From NCBI GenBank assembly GCA_965215715.1, contig OZ244129.1:1798001-1862000 (forward strand): 64,000 nucleotides of DNA, given 5' to 3'. Positions 31,871 through 40,736 of the stretch are shown here, piece after piece. Below the pieces are notes generated by a model. The model searched no databases. It saw nothing but the letters and a program-made list of their open reading frames with translations, and was not told the origin of the DNA. The DNA comes from HXMU1428-3 sp965215715. GTDB lineage: Bacteria; Pseudomonadota; Alphaproteobacteria; Rhizobiales; HXMU1428-3. How positions within the stretch are numbered: the stretch's first letter is position 1; each line of letters begins with the position of its first letter. A program made the translations under genes and the position numbers.

Positions 31871-34800
31871 TTATAGAAATTCAAAATTATCTGCACTTAA
31901 TTGATCTGGCTGCACACCTAGTAAGGTGAGACGATCACCATTGCCAAACTCTATGCGGGTTGAAAGTTGGAAAAAGCCTGTGGTTGAAATGAGCGGTGTT
32001 AAATCATCATAATTTTCAATGCCTTCAAACTCTATTGCGATGGTTTCCAAATTGTTGGCATTAAAATCTACAATCGTGTCTCGCCCATAGCCTTCTTTAA
32101 AAACAAATTCATCGCGCCCCCCTGCCCCGATTAGAAAATCATTGCCTTGGCCTCCCTCAATGACATTGGTTTGGCTGTTACCGCTTAACAGGTCTGCATG
32201 ATTAGAGCCTATTATGTTTTCAATGCTGGTAAGTTGGTCACCTGAGGCGTGACCGCCAAACCCAAATCCGGAGTTGGAAAAAAAGCTCGATAAGAAAACG
32301 CTGACGCCAGCATTTGAGCTTGAATAATCAACCGTATCGCTGCCAGCCCCTCCATTGATGTCATCTGCACCAGACCCACCGTTTAACAGATCATCACCTC
32401 CGGCCCCATTCAGCTCATCATCGCTGCCAAGGCCTATGATGATGTCATCTTGGTCCGTGCCATTTAAAATGTCGCTGTCAGGGGTGCCGATGATGGTGCT
32501 GTTTTCCTCTACATCTAGCAGGTCGATGGTGAAGGTCTGGGTCGTGGACAGGCCGCCTGTGTCTGTGGCCTGAATTTGCAATGTTAAGCTTGGGGTTGTT
32601 TCAAAATCTAAGTCGGCCCCATTGGCAACCTCTAGATTGTTGCCATTGATGGTAAATTGGCCTGCCCCTGTGCCGCCTATGATGGCAAAGGTTGCACTGT
32701 CCCCTACATCAACATCTGAAACAGATAGGGTGCCAACAAGCACACCCCCGACGCTATTTTCCTCAACTGTCAGATTACTTATAGTAAGGTTTTCAGGGGC
32801 ATCATTGACAGGCTCGACAATCAGGCTTGCTGTGGCAGTATTGGCCCCTCCATTGCCATCATCTACAGTGTAGATGAAACTGGCTGGGCCGAAATAGTTT
32901 TCATCAGGGGTAAACAACACATCGCCTGAGCTTGTTAACTCAACCGTACCATTTGTTGCCTCTGTAACTTGGCTAATGGTTAGCACATCATTGTCTACGT
33001 CATTGTCATTGGCAAGCAATGTTGAAGCCGCGATCACCAGGGCTTCATCTTCTATGGCTATCAGGCCTGTGTCATCTTGGGCCTCTGGCGCATCATTGAC
33101 CGGCTCAATTGTCAGATCAACATTCGCCGTGGCCATGCCGCCATTGCCGTCATCAATGGTATACGTAAAGCTTGCAGGTCCGAAATAATTGGCATCCGGC
33201 GTGAATAAGATATCGCCTGAAGAGGTTAGCTCTACGGTTCCGTTTAGCGCGTTGGCAACTTGCGCAATGGTGAGAGCATCATTGTCAACATCACTATCAT
33301 TAGCCAGCAAAGTTGACGCCATGATGAGTAAAGCTTCATCTTCTGTCGCGACCAGTCCTATATCATTTTGTGCTTCTGGTGCATCATTGACCGGCTCAAT
33401 TGTCAGATCAACATTCGCCGTGGCCATGCCGCCATTACCATCATCAATGGTATAAGTGAAGCTGGCGGGCCCGAAATAATTAGTATCGGGTGTGAACAAG
33501 ATATCACCTGATGGGAGCAGTTCTACGGTTCCGTTTAGCGCGTTAGCAACTTGCGCAATGGTCAGAGCATCATTGTTGGCATCACTATCATTGGCCAGCA
33601 GTGCACTGGCCAGGATGGTTGTGGGTGTATCTTCATTAAGTGCAATCCCGGTATCATCTTGTGCGACAGGAACAGTGTTGTTGTTTATCACATTTATGGT
33701 CACCGTGGCTGTGTCTTGCCCACCGCTTAAATTATCTACCAAATAAGTGAATGAGGCTTCGCCTGCAAAATCGGGATCAGGGGTAAAGATAATGTCCCCG
33801 GCAATGTTAAACTGGGCGGTTCCATTAATTTCATTTGTCAACTCTTGAATGATTGGCTCTTGCGTCCCTTCATTCACATCATTTGCAAACAGAGAGGCCA
33901 GTGTGATGATTAAAGGTTGATTTGTGCTTGCCTGGAATTGATCATCAACAGCATCTAAGGGGCTACTTTCTTCCATAAATGCTTGGAAGAACGCGCTATC
34001 AGAAAAGCCTTCGGGGTCTTCAATGGTATATCTAAAGGCTGCTGCTTCGCCTGGGTTTCCTGTTGGGGTAAAGAGCACATCGCCGTCTTGGGTTATGGTG
34101 GCTGTGCCACCTGTTATGGTTTCGACTGAAACAATGGTTAGGGGATCACCATCATAGTCAATATCATTTGCAAGGATGTCCTGACTTGATATCAGCGTTG
34201 GTATATCAGAATATACGGCAATATTTTCATCATCAACTGCCACGGGATCATTGTTATCCGGTGTAAATTCCAAATGAACGCGCGCTGTTGATGGGGATGA
34301 TATTCCATCTGAGACTTCATACTCAAAATGGGTGAGCCCATTAAAAAAGAATCTCGGTGTAAATTGTATGTCTCCGTTGGCAAGTAGCTCTACTTGCCCA
34401 TCAGGGGCATTCATGACCCTGGTGATTGTCAAATTATCCCCATCAAAGTCTTGATCATTGGCAAGCAACGAGGCGCTGGAAATTATGATTGGGGTGTCTT
34501 CTAGTGCTGTGGGGCCTTGGTCATCTTGAGCGATGGGGCTGGAATTTTCTATTGTCAGCGCGTTAAATGCTACTGTTCCGTCATTAAAGCTGAAAAATTC
34601 TGTGTTTGTGACTGTATCTGTGCCATCGCCTTCATCGCCGCGCACATCTTGAATACGGATGGCGCCGTTTAGATATTGCGTGATGCGATAATCAGCGATG
34701 TTTCCTGAATAGATGCTGGTATCATTGTCCCCTTGCCCGCCATCTATCACATCATCGCCTTGCCCGCCTTGAAGCATGTCATTGCCATCATTGCCCGATA

Positions 34801-37666
34801 AGTGATTTGCAAAGTCAGAGCCTGTAATTTGATCATCAAACACACTGCCAGAGATGCTTTCGATGGAAACAATCTCTAACCCTTGCGCGTTACCGCCGCT
34901 AAATGTGCGGGTGCTCAAATCTGCTGTGATCGCGCTGGTTGCATCAATAAAGTCTAACGTGTCGTTGCCCCAGCCGCCGACGATTGTATCACCTCCTTGC
35001 GTGACAATAACACGGTCATCGCCTAGGCCCCCTTCAATAATATTTGCCGCATTGTTGCCGGTGAGAATATCGTTGAAATCTGACCCTGTTATATTTTCAA
35101 AGTCTGTTATTTGATCGCCTGTTGCATGGCCGCCATCAGCGGTGCTTTGGCCAAGATTGATGTTAACCCCCGCGTCAGACCTGGAATAATCTAGCGTATC
35201 TGAACCTAAGCCACCATTGAGATCATCAGCGCCTTGGCCGCCTTCAATGGTGTCATCGCCCTGCCCGCCTGAAATGAGATCATTTCCGCCCAAGCCTCTT
35301 AGAATATTGTTTTGCCCATCGCCTGTTAAGGTATCCTCCAAATTGGAGCCTATTGCCCCTTCCACATTGGTGATTTGATCGCCTTCGGCATTCCCGCCAG
35401 CGGCGCTTTGACTGGCTAAATCAACCGTTACTCCCTGGCTGGAACTTTCATAGGAGACAAGGTCTAGCCCTTGTCCACCATCGAGAATGTCAGCCCCTTG
35501 CCCGCCATCCAGGATATCATCACCTAAATTGCCTTGTAATGTGTCAACACCATCATTGCCAAAGAATATATTTTGCTGATCATCGCCAATGAGTGTGTCG
35601 TTGAAATTGGTGCCGATGATGCCTTCTACACCGTCAATCATATCCCCTTGCGCATCGCCGCCAGAGGCTTGATTGGTTTGCAAATCAATATTCACGGCTT
35701 CTTCAGAAGGCAGGTAATTGATAAAATCAACCCCCGAACCACCGCTGATGGTATCAGCTCCGGCACCGCCAACAATTGTATCATCGCCAGGCCCGCCTGA
35801 GAGGTTATCATCGCCTTGTCCTCCTGTTAGGGTGTCATCACCGACACCGCCATCCAGTTTATCATCGCCTCCCTGGCCATCAATATCATCATCGCCAGCT
35901 TGGCCTTCTACAACCTCATCGGTTTCATCACCAACATAGACATCATCTTCTTCATCCATTGTGATAATGGGTGAGCCAGTTTCTGGATCTATGTTAGGGG
36001 CATTGTCTGTTTGAGGGCCTAAAGTCTCATCCAGATTGCCGTCATTGGTTAGGTAGGAAACCAGATCATTTTGTGCTGTCAGATTGGCTGCATCAACCGT
36101 TGATATGAAATCAATCATTTCTCTGGCTACTTCGAGCGGCCCTTCAAGGACAATTCCGAAATCCCCTTCTTGGAAGTCGGGTAAAATTAATTTTATTTTG
36201 GGCTCCTGGAAACCATGAAAAATATTCGCCCCTATTTCTGATGAGCCACCAAAAGGGGGGACTACCCTCTGATTTTCGTAAACAAAAATTTCAAGATCAG
36301 CCCCATTCATTTCATAAACGATAGCAAAGGGGTCAAGATTATATCTGGCGAGGGCATCATCTCCTATGGTAATAAATTCCCCGCTTATTATTGCAACAGT
36401 GTCTAGAAAATTTGAGGAGAACCAGTATTCAACATTACCATTTTGGTTTTGATCATATAACATTTCCGGGTCGATTTGAGAGTCCCCGTTTTCATCTAAG
36501 ATGTTAATGTAACTAGCGACGCCTCCAAGTAGAGGAATTAATCGATCTTGCCCCTCAACCATTTGGCCGCCAAAAAGGCTCGCACGAACAAACAATCGAT
36601 CTTGAGTGTCCCCATCAATAATGACTTTCTCGCCTTCATCGACAATGATTTTATCTGCGCCTTGTCCGCCAACAATCAGGTCATTGCCCTTACCGGCATC
36701 AATAGTGTCGTCTCCTTGGTCTCCATCAATTAGATCATCTCCATCGCCGGCAAAAACGAAATCATCGCCCAGCCCTGCCTGAATGATGTCTTTTCCAGAG
36801 GTTCCGTTAATGGCTTTGTTTAGAAGGGGGTTGAGGTCATATGTGTCATCAAATAGTGTCCCCACAATGTAGGTGGTGCTTTTTGATCCTGGGTTTAATA
36901 GGTCATCGCCGATTGTGATTGAGAACTCATACTCAGCTGCTTGGTAGACCTCTTCAAAAAATTGATCGGTTGCACTGCTTAATTCATTGGCTGTTGAAGT
37001 GGCATCAAAAATTCCACTTATACCGAAATTATCGATAAAATTGATGACAACATCTAACGTATTATTGGCCAAAGGAATAGAAGCTGCTGCAGCTGAAATT
37101 AAATCGTAAGTGCCTGCAAGAGGTTTAAATTGGTTGACTGTTTGATCGGTGAGCAGCCAATCTTTAAAGTAGGAATCAATGCCTAAGAACGGGAAAAGCA
37201 GTGTTCCTGACCAGGGGGTATAATTTTCATTGAACACTTCGTTAAAGATTGACCCGGCTATGGGGGCAGCATCTATTAACCCTAACCGCTCAATGGTTGG
37301 TGTTTGACCTAGCAAAATATCATTTATGAAATTGCGCGCGATAATATTGGAAGCTTCGTTTAAGGCATCATCTGATAAGCTTAAACCGTATCGTTGCTCA
37401 TATTGGGTGCGGGTATACTCTCTGATGTAGTGAGCTGAGAACCCTTCGCCGCTATTCACTTGGCCTGCACCGCTGATCCAGATCCAGACATTTTCTTCTA
37501 ACCCATCAACTGGCCCGTCAAAGACTGTTCCTTCTTGGGTCAGGATATCATGGATGAGATCATAAACCGGGCGATATTTTCCTTTTTGAAAATCTGATAG
37601 TTGATTGGCTTGCTCAAACGCCAGAGAGATTTGATCCAACTCATCTTGAGTAAACGAATATACCAT
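31871..37666 (-). CDS. Giant RTX / cadherin-like secreted repeat protein (1931 residues)
   Basis: Predicted calcium-binding surface or secreted protein exported by a type I system. From ATG 37666 (GGAGG 6 bases upstream; no Sec signal): an unrecognised N-terminal region (1-280), a first block of GGxGxDxxx repeats (about 290-335), an intermediate region, a long series of RTX blocks (about 580-975), six tandem-95 type Ig-like repeats (about 1035-1610; each opens like 'PVAQDDTG...EDTP' and contains 'LLANDSDxDxDxLTI' and 'ASFTYTIDDGNGG'), a cadherin-like domain (about 1620-1715, VEENSVGGVLVGTLSVSDVD), more RTX repeats (about 1735-1780 and near 1840) and a C-terminal region likely to hold the type I signal. 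Such proteins serve adhesion, biofilm or as enzymes. No HlyB/HlyD/TolC genes in view. Confidence 0.9.
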   Translation of the reverse strand: MVYSFTQDELDQISLAFEQANQLSDFQKGKYRPVYDLIHDILTQEGTVFDGPVDGLEENVWIWISGAGQVNSGEGFSAHYIREYTRTQYEQRYGLSLSDDALNEASNIIARNFINDILLGQTPTIERLGLIDAAPIAGSIFNEVFNENYTPWSGTLLFPFLGIDSYFKDWLLTDQTVNQFKPLAGTYDLISAAAASIPLANNTLDVVINFIDNFGISGIFDATSTANELSSATDQFFEEVYQAAEYEFSITIGDDLLNPGSKSTTYIVGTLFDDTYDLNPLLNKAINGTSGKDIIQAGLGDDFVFAGDGDDLIDGDQGDDTIDAGKGNDLIVGGQGADKIIVDEGEKVIIDGDTQDRLFVRASLFGGQMVEGQDRLIPLLGGVASYINILDENGDSQIDPEMLYDQNQNGNVEYWFSSNFLDTVAIISGEFITIGDDALARYNLDPFAIVYEMNGADLEIFVYENQRVVPPFGGSSEIGANIFHGFQEPKIKLILPDFQEGDFGIVLEGPLEVAREMIDFISTVDAANLTAQNDLVSYLTNDGNLDETLGPQTDNAPNIDPETGSPIITMDEEDDVYVGDETDEVVEGQAGDDDIDGQGGDDKLDGGVGDDTLTGGQGDDNLSGGPGDDTIVGGAGADTISGGSGVDFINYLPSEEAVNIDLQTNQASGGDAQGDMIDGVEGIIGTNFNDTLIGDDQQNIFFGNDGVDTLQGNLGDDILDGGQGADILDGGQGLDLVSYESSSQGVTVDLASQSAAGGNAEGDQITNVEGAIGSNLEDTLTGDGQNNILRGLGGNDLISGGQGDDTIEGGQGADDLNGGLGSDTLDYSRSDAGVNINLGQSTADGGHATGDQITDFENITGSDFNDILTGNNAANIIEGGLGDDRVIVTQGGDTIVGGWGNDTLDFIDATSAITADLSTRTFSGGNAQGLEIVSIESISGSVFDDQITGSDFANHLSGNDGNDMLQGGQGDDVIDGGQGDNDTSIYSGNIADYRITQYLNGAIRIQDVRGDEGDGTDTVTNTEFFSFNDGTVAFNALTIENSSPIAQDDQGPTALEDTPIIISSASLLANDQDFDGDNLTITRVMNAPDGQVELLANGDIQFTPRFFFNGLTHFEYEVSDGISSPSTARVHLEFTPDNNDPVAVDDENIAVYSDIPTLISSQDILANDIDYDGDPLTIVSVETITGGTATITQDGDVLFTPTGNPGEAAAFRYTIEDPEGFSDSAFFQAFMEESSPLDAVDDQFQASTNQPLIITLASLFANDVNEGTQEPIIQELTNEINGTAQFNIAGDIIFTPDPDFAGEASFTYLVDNLSGGQDTATVTINVINNNTVPVAQDDTGIALNEDTPTTILASALLANDSDANNDALTIAQVANALNGTVELLPSGDILFTPDTNYFGPASFTYTIDDGNGGMATANVDLTIEPVNDAPEAQNDIGLVATEDEALLIMASTLLANDSDVDNDALTIAQVANALNGTVELTSSGDILFTPDANYFGPASFTYTIDDGNGGMATANVDLTIEPVNDAPEAQDDTGLIAIEDEALVIAASTLLANDNDVDNDVLTISQVTEATNGTVELTSSGDVLFTPDENYFGPASFIYTVDDGNGGANTATASLIVEPVNDAPENLTISNLTVEENSVGGVLVGTLSVSDVDVGDSATFAIIGGTGAGQFTINGNNLEVANGADLDFETTPSLTLQIQATDTGGLSTTQTFTIDLLDVEENSTIIGTPDSDILNGTDQDDIIIGLGSDDELNGAGGDDLLNGGSGADDINGGAGSDTVDYSSSNAGVSVFLSSFFSNSGFGFGGHASGDQLTSIENIIGSNHADLLSGNSQTNVIEGGQGNDFLIGAGGRDEFVFKEGYGRDTIVDFNANNLETIAIEFEGIENYDDLTPLISTTGFFQLSTRIEFGNGDRLTLLGVQPDQLSADNFEFL

Positions 37667-38107
37667 ATACGCCTCCACCTTAACTTCGCTTGGTCACACG
37701 TATCCTTCTGGATTGACCTGGTTGCGAGGAGGCCTTTGCTTGTCTCAATCATTGTTCATCGGTTGATGTCGTTAGAAATGAACACAGCTTTTGCTTGATA
37801 AGACTGAATTTTAACCATCCCCATACCCCGTTTTTAAATGAACGAATTTACAACCACAAGGAGAATGTTTTTTAATGGACGGTTCAAATTATTTTCAACA
37901 ATTATGAGAAGATGATAATAAAATCTACAAAATTTACATGAATTTAATTGTCAAAAATGTGTACTTCATTGGTATTGCTTAACTTTTTTTAGTATATTTT
38001 TTTCCCTCCAACACACTTATTAAGTGTACTCAGAATAAACTCAATATCCATCTCCCCCCATCAACATCTGTGGAAAAACTGTGGATAATTACTGCCCCTT
38101 AATCATC
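37667..38107. other. AT-rich non-coding region upstream of the RTX gene
   Basis: About 440 bases with no credible gene. It should contain the RTX gene promoter on the reverse strand. Its right end holds two DnaA-box-like sites (listed separately). Confidence 0.5.
38069..38088 (-). promoter_or_regulatory. Two closely spaced DnaA-box-like sites
   Basis: Read on the reverse strand, 38080-38088 is a perfect TTATCCACA and 38069-38077 is TTTTCCACA (one mismatch), 11 bases apart. The first is the consensus DnaA binding site. They lie between the RTX gene and a cluster containing a DnaA-domain-IV protein. Confidence 0.45.
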
Positions 38108-38473
38108 TCAAAATGTTGGATTGGCTTTCTTGCGCATGTTTTTTTGCTCAGCTTTTAAGGCGGCCAGCAAACCAATATGCTTCGTTAAATTATAGGACCA
38201 ATGGCTGGTCTTTGCTTTCCTACGTTCGACTTGCAACGCAATATAAATTTTCTCAATTATTTTTTTTGTGCCAATTTCAGTTTGGTCTTTTAATTCTTCA
38301 GGCCATAAAGGGATCAGACGGGGCAAGTCTTTTTGTCGATCATATATATGATGCTTGATGGGGATGGTTTGGGGCGTTTTTCTTGTCCTTAAATCTCTTA
38401 AGGTCACTTTCTTTTTTGGTTTTCTTTTTGTTTTTTTCTTATGGGCTGAGTTTGCATTTGTTTTTTTCATCAT
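38108..38473 (-). CDS. Small basic conserved hypothetical protein
   Basis: A 121-residue protein with a very basic N-terminal third (about 1-35, mostly Lys/Thr/Arg) and a conserved-looking core: 'LPRLIPLWPEEL', then 'ERRKAKTSHWSYNLTKHIGLLAALKAE'. I recall similar small proteins in other alphaproteobacteria, always without a known function; the basic tail suggests nucleic-acid contact, which is inference. GAGAG precedes the ATG. It is divergent from the DnaA-domain gene. Confidence 0.68.
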   Translation of the reverse strand: MMKKTNANSAHKKKTKRKPKKKVTLRDLRTRKTPQTIPIKHHIYDRQKDLPRLIPLWPEELKDQTEIGTKKIIEKIYIALQVERRKAKTSHWSYNLTKHIGLLAALKAEQKNMRKKANPTF

Positions 38474-38671
38474 CAGAGCTCTCTTTTTAAGGCTAGAGCT
38501 TTGATATTTTGAGGCCGTTATGTTGAGGGGGGATAGAATTTTTTGTTTACCAATATTTTGGGATAAGTATTCATTTGGTAACCAATTCTTACAAAGTTAT
38601 CCCCGCCGTCGTCATTTTCGAGTACTCTTGTGGTGTAGGAATTTATACCTAGCATTGTATGTGGAGACTAT

Positions 38672-39055
38672 ATGCTTCGTTCATCTGCTCTTATTCATTC
38701 AGCTGAGAAAAGTGGTGTGTTTAAAGCCAATGGACCTTTTCAGGACCAATCCAAAATTGAATTGATTTCTCATTTGGTATCAAAAGTTTTTCATGTGCCT
38801 GTTTATATGTTGTTTCTTGCTCAAAGAGGCAAAGCTCACCATGCTTTGGCGCGGCAAGTGGCAATGTATTTGCTGCATATTTGTTTGGGAAAATCGTTTT
38901 CTGAGATTGGTCGCATTTTTGGCCGTGACCGGACGACTGTCTCACATGCTTGCCAGCTCATTGAAGACAAGCGTGAGAATTTTCACATGGATTGGACGCT
39001 TAGTTTAATGGAACAATCTGTCTCTGCTTTACTTACACAAATGAGGGAGGCGTAG
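38672..39055 (+). CDS. DnaA domain IV-like helix-turn-helix protein
   Basis: A 127-residue protein whose residues about 60-115 match the DNA-binding domain IV of the replication initiator DnaA: ARQVAMYLLHICLGKSFSEI and the signature FGRDRTTVSHACQLIEDKR (DnaA has GRDHTTVLHA). The AAA+ domain of DnaA is absent, so it cannot initiate replication by itself; it may bind DnaA boxes as a regulator. GTGGAG lies 6 bases before the ATG. Its stop codon touches the ATG of the DUF6456 gene, so the two are translationally coupled. Two DnaA-box-like sites lie about 600 bases upstream. Confidence 0.88.
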   Translation: MLRSSALIHSAEKSGVFKANGPFQDQSKIELISHLVSKVFHVPVYMLFLAQRGKAHHALARQVAMYLLHICLGKSFSEIGRIFGRDRTTVSHACQLIEDKRENFHMDWTLSLMEQSVSALLTQMREA

Positions 39056-39916
39056 ATGGGTCAAAAAGCCATGCCGGACCTGGCCCAAATTCAGGCTGAT
39101 AAGCTGATTGGCAAACTTTCACAAAACAAATATTTCATTGGTCGCTGCGAAGACTTTCAGCTTCCTGGTGAATGGCTTTTGTTTCATAAGAACAAAAGTG
39201 GTCATGCCAAACCGATTGGTAAGATTGCCTCAGATCTTATAGATGAGTTTATAAGTTCTGGTGTTCTTAAAGTGGTGTCCAATCGGGCTGAGTTGACGAA
39301 AGCGGGGCGCTCATTTGTTAAGCGGGCTTTGGTCAATCATAATAACTGCCTTGGGCAGCATCAAACTCACATTCGTAAAACGGTTCAAACTGACGGAGCC
39401 GCCCAAGATTTGCTTATGAATGCGGCTGAGAGCCCGCTAGCATGGTTGGCCACGCGCAAAGACCGCAGCGGCAAACCGATGATAGACCCTCATCAATTTA
39501 CAGCTGGCGAGCGATTGCGGGCAGACTTTGAACAAGCTCATTTATCCTCTTGTGCCACCAGCAACTGGGATCGGATGGCACAAACGCACAACAAGCGCAA
39601 AGATGGGGCGGGGGCAGCCTTAAGTGTTTCTGAAGTGGCCTGGGATGCGAAACAAAGGGTTCGCAGAGCGCTTGAAATGGTTGGGCCTGATTTTTCTGGC
39701 ATCCTGCTTGATGTGTGTTGCGAGCAGCGCGGGATAGAGGCGGTGGAAAAACAACATGGTTTGCCCAAACGGTCTGGCAAGGTTGTTTTGCGCATGGCGC
39801 TAAATCAACTGGCGCGCCATTATGGGTTGTTATCTGATGACCAAGTGAGCCGGTCTATTGACAGCCGCATCTCTCATTGGGGGGCGCCGGATTATCGCCC
39901 TAGCATTGAGGGGTGA
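39056..39916 (+). CDS. DUF6456 domain protein
   Basis: A 286-residue protein with the alphaproteobacterial DUF6456 domain in its C-terminal half: 'SPLAWLATRKDRSGKPMIDP', 'QFTAGERLRADFEQAHL', 'NWDRMAQTHN', 'GPDFSGILLDVCCEQRGIEAVEK' and 'RSGKVVLRMALNQLARHYG', a helical region that looks like a DNA-binding fold. The N-terminal part (about 8-85) looks like a winged-helix. It begins on the base after the stop of the DnaA-domain gene, which suggests joint function, probably in regulation. No experimental role is known to me. Confidence 0.85.
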   Translation: MGQKAMPDLAQIQADKLIGKLSQNKYFIGRCEDFQLPGEWLLFHKNKSGHAKPIGKIASDLIDEFISSGVLKVVSNRAELTKAGRSFVKRALVNHNNCLGQHQTHIRKTVQTDGAAQDLLMNAAESPLAWLATRKDRSGKPMIDPHQFTAGERLRADFEQAHLSSCATSNWDRMAQTHNKRKDGAGAALSVSEVAWDAKQRVRRALEMVGPDFSGILLDVCCEQRGIEAVEKQHGLPKRSGKVVLRMALNQLARHYGLLSDDQVSRSIDSRISHWGAPDYRPSIEG

Positions 39917-39973
39917 GTTTATCGGCATCCATTGCCAAAATAGCTTGCATAAGTGTATTTGATATAGCCATGC

Positions 39974-40675
39974 TTATTTTCCTTTTCTAAATGCCCCGAT
40001 AGTTAGATTTTTCTCAATATTTTTTAGGTCGTAGGTTTTCTTGCCACTTAATAATCCTGCATGTGTACCAAACCAGCCCAACACCTTCTCCACTTTCCCC
40101 CGTGTCACTGGCTCATCAGTAATCTCAATCGTGACACGTTTGAGTTTGATGTTTTGGCCAAAAGTTGCCGCAAGGTTGTCTGGGTCCACAAGCTCTACAC
40201 TGGCTGGATCGTTGATGTTTTTGAAAGTCACCAACAGCGGATAGTATTTTTTTGGAATGGTTATAGCGCGTCCTTTAAGCCGCATCGTTAAGTCATACCG
40301 CTCTTTGACTGTGCCATGTTTATAGCTGCCCTTTGTCAGGCCCAATTCACGCCGATAAACCTCATCTAATCCATATTGATAAAACAACCCAAATCGCCTC
40401 GAGCGATCGAGTTTTGATGAAAATAGCGCAAACAAATATTGACCTGGGAGAACCTCCAGCACCACGGCTTCGCCTCTAAAGTTAGTCCGCACGCCTGTGG
40501 CTTCGGGCAATCCCCGATAGGTGTGTGTTTTGTGAACCAATTGCACAGCACTGGCTGCTTTCACGCCTGTTGGCGTCTCCACTTCAAGCGTGACCTTCTC
40601 ATTATATTGATAGATGTCACTACACCCTGCCAGAGACAGCAAGATCAACGTCACAAAAATGTTCAAAACCCGCAT
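39974..40675 (-). CDS. Putative lipoprotein of unknown function
   Basis: A 233-residue protein with a lipoprotein signal: hydrophobic MRVLNIFVTLILLSLAGC, lipobox LAGC with acceptor Cys18. The mature part has beta-rich segments (EKVTLEVETPTGVKAASAVQ, TNFRGEAVVLEVLPGQYLFAL) of carboxypeptidase-regulatory or Ig-like appearance and no catalytic motif that I recognise. Probably anchored in the outer or inner membrane on the periplasmic side. It follows the RND efflux gene on the same strand by about 60 bases but its start precedes it in transcription order only as a downstream gene of that operon. Confidence 0.7.
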   Translation of the reverse strand: MRVLNIFVTLILLSLAGCSDIYQYNEKVTLEVETPTGVKAASAVQLVHKTHTYRGLPEATGVRTNFRGEAVVLEVLPGQYLFALFSSKLDRSRRFGLFYQYGLDEVYRRELGLTKGSYKHGTVKERYDLTMRLKGRAITIPKKYYPLLVTFKNINDPASVELVDPDNLAATFGQNIKLKRVTIEITDEPVTRGKVEKVLGWFGTHAGLLSGKKTYDLKNIEKNLTIGAFRKGK

Positions 40676-40736
40676 AAATTATGCCCCTTATCCCCTAACG
40701 GCCTAAACCCCACAAACAATGCCCTTCTCATGCCAC

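Noticed and set aside
31871..37666. Possible CRISPR or tandem-repeat array within the RTX region
   Set aside because: The periodicity is coding: GGxGxDxxx and Ig-like protein repeats in one uninterrupted frame. No CRISPR-like repeats of uniform length and no cas genes occur in the window.
38041..38100. Replication origin
   Set aside because: Only two DnaA-box-like sites; no cluster of boxes, no AT-rich unwinding pattern that stands out, and no hemE/parAB/dnaA neighbours.
38520..38765. 81-codon frame overlapping the start of the DnaA-domain gene
   Set aside because: Out of frame with the DnaA-like gene, which has the better ribosome site and a recognisable domain.
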